The position numbers and the translations under genes are program-made. A stretch of DNA of 12,869 bases from Nephromyces sp. MM_2019. Lineage: Eukaryota; Apicomplexa; Aconoidasida; Nephromycida. Under the pieces are notes generated by a model that did not search any database, was not told the DNA's origin, and was given only the letters and a program-made list of their open reading frames with translations. Below, one piece after another: positions 1 through 7,098 of this stretch (position 1 is the first letter of the stretch; each line of letters begins with the position of its first letter). The stretch spans positions 1 through 12,869 of the forward strand of contig JADHZB010000938.1 of the NCBI GenBank assembly GCA_015657535.1, read 5' to 3'.

Positions 1-247
1 GTGACCCAAATGATGGTAAATATATAAATTGTATATTTGGATAAAGGTGTGAGATAGTTGGAAATACAATTAATATGTGTTTAGTATAAATGAGATCATT
101 ATTAAGCTACTTGGGCTTTATCAGATATTGTAAGGGTTTGAGAGTTAGGGATAATAGGAAATATGAGTATTTATATGTGTGTTTGTATGAGTGTGTGTAT
201 ATATATATAATTGTGTGTATGTATATATATATTTAGGTAATAATTAC
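1..247 (-). other. Phosphorylase intron 3, 5' part
   Basis: After donor GTAATT at 247 no frame on the minus strand continues the family (RLAACFLDS or similar), so the next exon lies left of the window. The intron is AT-rich with short TG tracts on the plus strand (about 173-228). In coding sense it is CA-leaning, opposite to introns 1 and 2. Confidence 0.7.
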
Positions 248-376
248 CTAAGCCACCATTTCCAAGTGCAGGATCCTTTTCTAACTCTAAAAGACCCTCT
301 AACTTCATCCCAAGTCCATTAAGTGCTTTTTTATAATTATCTTCCAACTCCATATTAACCATTGCATTTTGCATAA
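248..376 (-). CDS. Phosphorylase exon 3
   Basis: The exon begins TT ATG CAA after acceptor TTTATAG and ends GGC TTA G before GTAATT. It encodes [21 protein letters not shown], then DPALGNGGL(G), the highly conserved phosphorylase segment that lines the active-site cleft. Downstream codons of the open frame ([10 protein letters not shown] and on) are intron read-through, because the family continues with RLAAC at this point. The donor GTAATT differs from the GTGTGT donors of introns 1 and 2. Confidence 0.9.
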
Positions 377-546
377 CTATAAATGTGTGTATGTATACAT
401 AGTATATTGTATATATAAGTTTATGGGCATATCAAAAAGACTTAAAAGTAAATAGATATTCAAAGAAAGAGTTTATGAATCACATTATACCTTCAAAGAT
501 AATACATATATGAAAGCACTCTCATACATGACTCCAAGTAAGCATA

Positions 547-578
<32 letters not shown>

Positions 579-1555
579 GCCATACACACACATACACACA
601 ACAATACAAACGCACATACACACCTCTCCCAATAAGGAATTCGAGTGAAAGATAATAACAACGTCTGACATCAGCCTCAAAGAAAAAAATTTTGGTGTCT
701 TGTAAACTTTCTACTAATCGGTCTCTGAGTGAATAGGCGGCTCCACTATAAAATGAAGGAGGGTCTAAGTTGAATCGATTACGAGCAATGGTGTGTTCCT
801 AAAGTTAGTATATATATATATATATATGCAATTCATTAATGAGCAGTAGATATATTGTGTCATAATCAATCAAAGATGATATCACAGCTATTTATCTCAT
901 CACACATAATTAAGCAATTTATATAAACTTCTTAGCACATCTATAGTATGTACACCTTTACACATATATATTCAATTTAGTATACACATAAACACATTCC
1001 GCATACACACAAACACATCCCGCATACACACAAACACATCCCGCATACACATAAGCACCTTCCGCATACACGTAACACATTCCATATACACACAAACACA
1101 TCCCGCATACACCTAGCACATTCCATATACACACAAACATATCCCGCATACACATAAACACCTTCCGCATACACACGCACTTTTATTCACCGCATACAAA
1201 CACCCTCCGCCTCTCCCTTATACACACACCCTCCGCCCTTCCCCTATACACACACCCTCCGCCCTTCCCCTATACGCACACCCTCCGCCCTTACCCTATA
1301 TACACACCCTCCGCCCCTCCCCTATACACACACCACATGATTAACAATAGAGCGTTGTATTGATTCGACACTATTGTCAGGATATTCGCCCATCAATTCG
1401 GTCAATTTTTTGTGGTAGTTGACGGCGTTTGGGTCGTCACTACGAAAAATTTCGGGCTGAAGTCGCGGGGCCCCACTAAGGGCGGCGATGAACGACCCTT
1501 TACGTTTGAGGTCGGGCGTTACATCTGAATTCGAATTACTTATTGGGATATCCAT
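248..1555 (-). CDS. Glycogen/starch phosphorylase, N-terminal part (3 exons, incomplete)
   Basis: Glycogen/alpha-glucan phosphorylase is a cytosolic PLP enzyme that releases glucose-1-phosphate from storage glucan. I join exon 1 (1555-1334, codons 1-74), exon 2 (798-624) and exon 3 (376-248), about 175 residues. The joined reading runs through family landmarks: [10 protein letters not shown] at the end of exon 1, then [31 protein letters not shown] in exon 2, then MQNAMVN, LEDNY and [10 protein letters not shown] in exon 3. These are in the order and spacing known for the family. Exon phases agree: exon 1/2 joins in phase 0, exon 2/3 after the first base of a codon (giving V), and exon 3 ends after the first base of a Gly codon where the family continues GRLAAC. 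The ATG at 1555 opens the frame. The N-terminal extension before SIQRS (about 64 residues) is longer than in muscle phosphorylase. The catalytic core and PLP lysine lie beyond the left edge. Family call is firm; paralogue and substrate preference are not determined. Confidence 0.93.
377..623 (-). other. Phosphorylase intron 2 (247 nt)
   Basis: On the coding strand the intron begins GTGTGTATGT and ends ACATACACACATTTATAG. It is inserted after the first base of a codon, and splicing gives [10 protein letters not shown]. The first ten intron bases are the exact reverse complement of ten bases that end 8 nt before exon 3. A long (AT)n tract lies at about 544-578. Confidence 0.88.
544..578. repeat. 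(AT)n tract in intron 2
   Basis: This is an almost pure AT dinucleotide run with one C interruption, inside phosphorylase intron 2. Confidence 0.9.
624..798 (-). CDS. Phosphorylase exon 2
   Basis: This exon has 58 codons plus one base, opening GAA CAC ACC (EHT) after acceptor TTTAG and ending GGG AGA G before donor GTGTGTATG. It is absent from simple ORF listings because it lacks an ATG. It carries ARNRFNL, the helix [14 protein letters not shown], and [14 protein letters not shown], one of the strongest phosphorylase signatures. No in-frame stop occurs. The run of Ile/Phe around residue 38 of the exon is unusual but still open. Confidence 0.92.
804..810 (-). promoter_or_regulatory. Candidate intron branch point TACTAAC
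   Basis: The coding strand reads TACTAAC followed directly by TTTAG and then exon 2. This is the exact yeast-type branch-point consensus. The presumed branch adenosine (805) is only 7 nt from the first exon base (798), an unusually short spacing. Intron 2 has no such box near its acceptor, so this may not be a general rule in this genome. Confidence 0.5.
807..828. repeat. (TA)n tract next to the intron 1 acceptor
   Basis: This is a TA dinucleotide run directly upstream (coding sense) of TACTAAC-TTTAG. It may serve in place of a polypyrimidine tract, but that is inference. Confidence 0.85.
985..1200 (-). repeat. 20-21-bp minisatellite in intron 1
   Basis: On the plus strand CGCATA recurs at 1000, 1021, 1042, 1063, 1104, 1145, 1166 and 1191, with degenerate CCATAT copies near 1083 and 1124. 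This gives about ten units of 20-21 bp. The coding-strand unit is about GTGTGTATGCGGGATGTGTT. ORFs across it ([13 protein letters not shown] and similar) are translations of the repeat and not genes. Confidence 0.9.
1203..1333 (-). repeat. 26-bp minisatellite abutting the exon 1 donor
   Basis: The plus-strand marker CCCTCCG recurs at 1203, 1229, 1255, 1281 and 1307, exactly 26 bp apart. The unit on the coding strand is roughly GGGTGTGTGTATAGGGG plus AAGGGCGGA. The array begins exactly at the exon 1/intron 1 boundary, so the real donor GTGTGTGTATAGGGG is its first unit. The units are G-rich and CpG-containing, unlike their surroundings. Confidence 0.92.
1334..1555 (-). CDS. Phosphorylase exon 1
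   Basis: This exon has 74 codons from ATG (1555-1553) to GTG (1336-1334), followed by donor GTGTGTGTA at 1333. It is clearly less AT-rich than its flanks. Residues 1-63 are a variable N-terminal extension; residues 64-74 ([11 protein letters not shown]) begin the conserved fold. The coding-strand DNA just before the ATG is CA-repeat rich and the DNA just after the donor is GT-repeat rich. Residues 17-28 ([12 protein letters not shown]) resemble the regulated N-terminal phosphoserine segment of animal phosphorylases; see findings. Confidence 0.9.
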
Positions 1556-3660
1556 CGTGTGCGTGTGTGTGGATGTGTGTTTGTGTTTGTGGATATAGAC
1601 AGAGTGTGTGTAGTGTAAGAATAATTTTCCGTAAACTCTTTAAATATAAGCTTAAGTTTCTTGAAAAATACGAATCTCTGTAACTGGAAAAAATATAAAA
1701 TGTGGAGAGGTTAAAGTAATACTCAGTGTATATAGTATGTGTGACATGATTTGTTCGGGTATGTGTATTTTGTGTGTGCAAATCATCGTTCAAATACTTT
1801 TGGGATTTGTTTTTATGTGATTGTAAAAATCTATTTACTCGTTGTTTATATAGTGGGTGGGGGTGGGTATATATATACGGTGGAAAATCGTTTCCAGGAT
1901 TTCATATGAAAGAAGAGTGTAAATTAAGTTTTTGTGTATAAGCCGAGTGGGTTTCTGTAAGTCGAGTGGGTGTGTGTAAGTCGAGTGGGTTTGTATAAGT
2001 CGTGTGGGTGTGTATAAGTAGTGTGGTTGTATAGTAAATACTGTAGGTGAATAGTAGTTACTATGTGTGAACAAGTTGATTTTGTTTACTTTGTGTCTGT
2101 AACTATTTTTTATATGATAAATACTGGATGTGAACAAAGCAGAAGTAGTATGTTTAAGAAATTTTGTGTGTGCATAACCTTGGTTTAAATAGTATGTCTA
2201 AAAGTGTGTTTGTGTATACCTTTTAACAGTTAAATAGTGGTTAATGGTAAGTCTATTTCCAATTCTGAAGATATAAAGGAAAAATAATTGATTATATATA
2301 TAAGTGTTTGTAATTATTTCTAATTAACTCAATAGGTGTGTGTGTATGTGTAGAGATATAGTCATAGGAAAATTGGGGTGCTCAAATGTATCTGTGTATT
2401 GAAGGAAATGTGTATGAAATGCTCATTATTTTTTGCAATATTCAAAGTATATAAATGTACGAATTTATTGTAATGCTGTATGTATAATTATATTGATTGG
2501 ATATATATTATGGGTAATAATTAATTGAATGTGGTTGTTATAATTTGCACACAAATTTAATTATTTTCAAAGTGAACAAAAATTGTACAGCAAATATAAC
2601 TTTTGATCGAGTTGTCTACTACCAAATTCAAATTCATAAATTAATGTGTGTAAATGTACGCAAACAGCTCATTATATATATGTCTATGTGTGTATGTAAA
2701 TGTGTGTATAGGTGAATGTGGCTTTAAGGGTGTGGGAGGGCATATGTGGGTGTATGTGTAAATAATGCTTTGACATTTAATGCTTGTATGTGTGTTTTAA
2801 TGTTTTTAGAGTAATATGCATGTGAGTACTTGTGTGAAGAAAGTTTTCGGAGCTATAAGTGTGGATAGGTGTGTGTAGATGCTTTGCAATTGTGTGTTTG
2901 AGTATTGGGTGAGTTTGCATGTATTGAGCTTGTGTGTGCGGGTGTGTTGAGTGAGTGTGCATTAGTGCGTGTGTGTTGAGTAGGTGTGTGAGTATATGTA
3001 ATGTGTGCGTATACATGTATGTATGTGTGTATGTCCCTGCCTATGTAAGTGTGTTAGTGTTTACTCGTCTGTATATAATTTTGTTTATTTGTATATTTGA
3101 GCCAGAGTGTGTCTAGATGTATGTGTAAACATGTGTGTGAATGCGTGTGTAAGCTTGTCTGTACAAGTGTGTGTATCTTTACAGTTGTGTAGTCAATAAA
3201 GCTTTTGTTTTTTTGTATAAAACAATAGTTAATTATTTTGTGTATGTGTAGTTTTACTAGTGTGTGCAATTAGCTAATAATTGATGTACTTTCAAATTTA
3301 GTAGCTACGCTTTACTCTTGTTGGGTTTGTCTGCGTGTGTGTTTGTTTGTAGGTGCAATTTTGTATTACTGGCTTATTTAAGGAAAATTTGAGTGCGTGT
3401 GTGTGTATAGTGTGTGTGTAATTTGTGTGTAAGCTTTGTGTGTGTGCATGTTCGTGCCTACGTGTTAATTTGTGAGCACTTGTGTTTCTAGTTTGTAAAG
3501 TGAAAAGTTTGGGTTTCAATGACTACTGTACATAAATATAAGTACTAGTAGTGAATGTGTATATGTGTCGGTGTTTTGAAAACAACTTAAAAGTAATCAA
3601 CACTGTGTGTGTAAAATGTAACAATCTTATATAATTAAATGTGTGTGTGTTTAGTCACAT
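1556..3660. other. Gene-free spacer, TG-rich on the plus strand
   Basis: The region upstream of the phosphorylase ATG is dominated by TGTGTG and GTGTGTA words on the plus strand, so it is CA-rich in the phosphorylase sense. Minus-strand ORFs here (for example 2777-3016, 3298-3519) translate to Thr/His/Gln/Tyr low complexity such as THTHTHPHT, which is what CA repeats give; none looks like a protein. The promoter of the phosphorylase gene must lie near the right side of 1555, but I see no clear core element. Confidence 0.8.
1942..2036. repeat. 19-bp tandem repeat, five units
   Basis: Units start at 1942, 1961, 1980, 1999 and 2018, exactly 19 bp apart, with plus-strand consensus GTCGAGTGGGTGTGTGTAA. 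Units diverge progressively rightward (GTCGTG, then GTAGTG). Because 19 is not a multiple of 3, the minus-strand ORF across it cycles through frames, which argues against coding. Confidence 0.92.
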
Positions 3661-3772
3661 TTCTCTAATCACTTAGTGCTAGAATTACAATATAAGTCTT
3701 AAAGGTCTAATTTAATTTAAATATAAAATTCCAAAGCTCTACTAGAAAATGTGATCACAAAATGTATATAGC

Positions 3773-3797
3773 ATATATATATATATATATATATATA
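3773..3797. repeat. (AT)n tract
   Basis: This is a pure AT dinucleotide run of about 25 bp in the spacer. Confidence 0.9.
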
Positions 3798-4747
3798 AAC
3801 ATGTATGTTATCATCACGCAAGCTTTTAGTAAACATGAAAAGTTACACATATATTTAATTACACAAATCCTTAAACAAGCACATACACAAGTATGTATTG
3901 GATTAAAACTAAATCCGATATACCTTGCATTTTAGATTGATGTAAATAGCCCTAGGTGATTTTTGGTGTATGGCACAAATTTTTTATTTGAATCATTTGC
4001 AAAATTATACCTCAAACATGTGTGTATAATTTATATCTAATACTAACAGATGTCATATATAAAGTGTGTAAACATTTTGTTATATTTATGAATTAAGTAT
4101 ATGGAACTTTTGCATTATGCTATATGTTGAATCTGTGTGTAAGGTATATTTAACTATATGATTTTTAGTAAAAATTCCAAGTAATTCTGTCTATTACTCT
4201 ATTTTGTACACAATACCTGTCTATCAGACTGATTGGGACATATTTACACAGACCTTTAGCTTAGGCCTTATATATCTATGGATATTGATTATACTTAACA
4301 CAATTTATTTTCAATAAAGTTTTGTGAATCATTAATATGTCAAGTATAATGAGAATATGCATAACTTTTATATATGATGTATCATTTAGGGTGTGTGCAA
4401 AGCAATGTTTTTGATTTCTTGGCCATGTATTTGGTGAGATATATAGATAAGGTATAATTTTATCTGTGTTTCTAAAAGCCTCAATTGCTTATATTTTTTA
4501 AATTTTGAATTTGTATGTGTTAGTATTTCAAGTCAGTATTACGATATACACAAGTTCACATGTATATTATAAATAAATCTAAATCATAATATTTTACTTT
4601 TATACTCCTCACTTTCTCCAATTTGTGGCTTTTTGTTTATAAGTTGATTATATTTATGTTGTGTATATATATAATTTAATTAGGGTGCAATTTTGTTTGT
4701 AGTTAAAATATTAAGAAGCTTGTTTATTATAAATAATTTTTGTTTTA

Positions 4748-4774
4748 AATATATATATATATATATAATATATA
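4748..4774. repeat. (AT)n tract
   Basis: This is an AT dinucleotide run of about 27 bp with one phase break in the AT-rich spacer. Confidence 0.88.
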
Positions 4775-6244
4775 CTAGAAGTTTGTTATTATGAAGTTTA
4801 TAAATTTGATTTTTATAAATCCCTAGGCAAAATAAAATATAAATAGCTACACTGATTGAGCATAACCTATATCTAGCTATTTCAATAATAACACATAAAT
4901 ATAAAATATAGGCTATTGTGTATAATGTTATTTATAATTCTCTTTATATTAAAAATTAGCATTTTTTGAATCTATTTCAAAAAATTTTACTGTTGTATTC
5001 TTTTTCTTCGCATTTCTATTATATAAATATCTAATTATAAACACTTCATCAATTATTCTATCTGCTGATATAATTAAGCACATTTACAGTTTTAACATAG
5101 AGTTTGTTTAATTTGCTTATTATTGTTATGTAAGTTTAATATAGAAATTATTTAAATTTATATATAACTCACAAAATGTGTTGATTATTTACAAAGGAAT
5201 TTATGAATGTAAATCGTTCGACAAATAGTTTAGTTTTATGCACTATGTTAACCACTTGTATAAATATATATACTTATATCTTACTTGGGATTTTTATATT
5301 TAATAAATATATTTATTAATGTTGTTTTTCAAAGATATTAATTTAAATTGAATTGAGTTATACTCAAGTTTATGCACAATAATTATCATATACATTCATA
5401 TATTGAGTTATAAGACTTAAAATAATTATAAAAGAACCTAATACATAATGAATAATTATATACTTAAATTTAACGATTGTTTAAGCTTATATCATACGTA
5501 ATTCATATTTATAACTAAGTAGCATGCTATCAACATTAGAAAGATAGTTGATTTGTAATACATTTTTATTTTGATTGAATTCTGGAATTGGGACTTTTAT
5601 TTGATCGTGCCTAGATAAAAAATTCTTAATCGCTTGGATTGATTATTTAAATAGCTTTTTATATTAGAGCCTATAAAAGCATGTTGCTATAAGTGTTTTT
5701 ATTTATATAACCAATTGCCAATTGATATTTATAAGATAGGTGTTTATAATTTAAATATATGAAACATTTTCCTATCAAATTTTCCATATTGGAATTTCAA
5801 TTTTATACCAAAAATCAACTTGATTTAATTTATTTGTTTATCTTATTTTGATTAGTTTCTTCTTGAATTAAATTCTTTAATAAGGTTTGTTTCGGATAAA
5901 ATATAAGTTGTTGATTTAAGTTTTAACTAAAAATTTTTTTCCGTTTCATGTTATATAAATATATATCATTTGTGTCTTTACATATATAAGCTTAGATTTA
6001 GTTCATTTCATAATTATTCGAATTATATAAATCATATATGTAAGGCTTTCAATTAAATATTATAATAAATATAATTGTTATTGTTTAATAGTAAGAAATT
6101 TGTAATTTTAGAGTTCATTGTGTATAAGTAAAAGGATTCTTAACCTTATTAAAAGTTTATATATAAATAAATTTTGTTTAATAACTTATTGTAATTTGGA
6201 AAATAGATATAAAAATTAACTAATTAAATGAATGCTTGAGTGAT

Positions 6245-6266
6245 ATGGTAATATATATATTACCAT
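6245..6266. repeat. 22-bp perfect palindrome
   Basis: ATGGTA, ten bases of alternating AT, then TACCAT reads identically on both strands. It has cruciform or hairpin potential but no adjacent gene end or T-run to make it a recognised signal. Confidence 0.85.
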
Positions 6267-7098
6267 GTTTGTGTGTATAATAAAGTAGATGTTATTGTAA
6301 TATAGTTCAAAACTTAAAATCAATAGATAGAATATTTTTAACAAAATCAGGAAAGGAAAAAAAAAAATCAGTAAAATTTACCCCATCTCTAATGTACTTT
6401 TATTATGTAATTTGTTATTTCGCCTGTTTCTAATTGGTTCTTTGTTAGTCTGTTTCTAGTACATTTTCGAAGAGTTTAACACATTCACCCCCAATAATTA
6501 AATTTATATCTTATGTATCTATCCATCTATTGTCAATAACTCGGATTAAGTGATAAATTAGTTGTTTCTTGGGTGTAATTTCTCCTAGTCAAAGTGTTTG
6601 GCTACATGATTACTTTCACATCAAATTTACTTCATCATATATAAATCAGAGATTCCATCTAATTTGCTTGTTTTCATAGATAAAAGTATGCATCCTGTAG
6701 TATTATGAGGTGAAAACTATTGATCTTCAGATGTAATACAGTTGTTACGTGTGTTTAAAAAATTACAATGAAAAATTTAAAAGGGTAATGCGGAGCTGTA
6801 TACTTGTAAAGTCTTTCAGTAATTCAAGTTGAGGAGAAGAATGAAATATCAAGGCAAGATAAATTTCAATGTAAAATGATCATTTTGCCAAAAGAAATGT
6901 TCCAATTTTTGGAGTCCATGAGATGTTAGAATCTACAAATTTTTGTTATGATGTTATGAAATATCTGTTGCTCATGTTTTATAAAAAATCTGAATTCATT
7001 TGAAACATAGAAATAAATGCGAGCAAAATTTACTCGGGTCTATGTATTCCAACAATTGAAAATTTGATGCAATTTAATTAGAATAATTTCTGCTAGCC

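Larger units (their letters stand above)
799..1333 (-). other. Phosphorylase intron 1 (535 nt)
   Basis: This intron lies between exon 1 and exon 2, in phase 0. On the coding strand it starts GTGTGTGTATAGGGG and ends in an AT run, TACTAAC (810-804), then TTTAG. More than half of it is two minisatellites (1203-1333 and about 985-1200). The splice call rests on homology: the NHV/EHT junction restores an unbroken phosphorylase reading. Confidence 0.88.
3661..7098. other. AT-rich spacer without a recognisable gene
   Basis: From about 3661 the TG bias fades and by about 4500 the sequence is very AT-rich, with stops in all frames and no ORF of note. About 6640-7098 is somewhat more complex and lies downstream of the BAR gene's stop codon, so it may be its 3' untranslated region; I could not pick a polyadenylation signal with confidence. 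No tRNA or rRNA was seen. Confidence 0.7.

Noticed and set aside
958..1180. Minus-strand ORFs of about 70 aa with a repeated [11 protein letters not shown] pattern
   Set aside because: They are translations of the 21-bp minisatellite inside intron 1, which homology places as spliced out.
985..1333. CRISPR-like array
   Set aside because: Units are head-to-tail minisatellite copies with no unique spacers, inside a eukaryotic intron.
1536..2137. Minus-strand ORFs of 85 and 100 aa upstream of the phosphorylase
   Set aside because: Their composition (Thr/His/Tyr-rich) follows the repeats, and the second runs through a 19-bp repeat whose frame rotates. A conserved protein would not survive that.
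2777..3519. Minus-strand ORFs rich in Thr, His, Gln and Tyr
   Set aside because: They have the same cause: CA-rich strand read in frame. Composition is fixed by the repeat and no domain is visible.
6810..6926. 39-codon plus-strand open stretch with some protein-like character (QVEEKNEISRQDKFQCK and on)
   Set aside because: It is short, has no start at the beginning, no convincing splice partner, and lies in probable 3' untranslated DNA of the BAR gene. A homology search would be needed to revive it.
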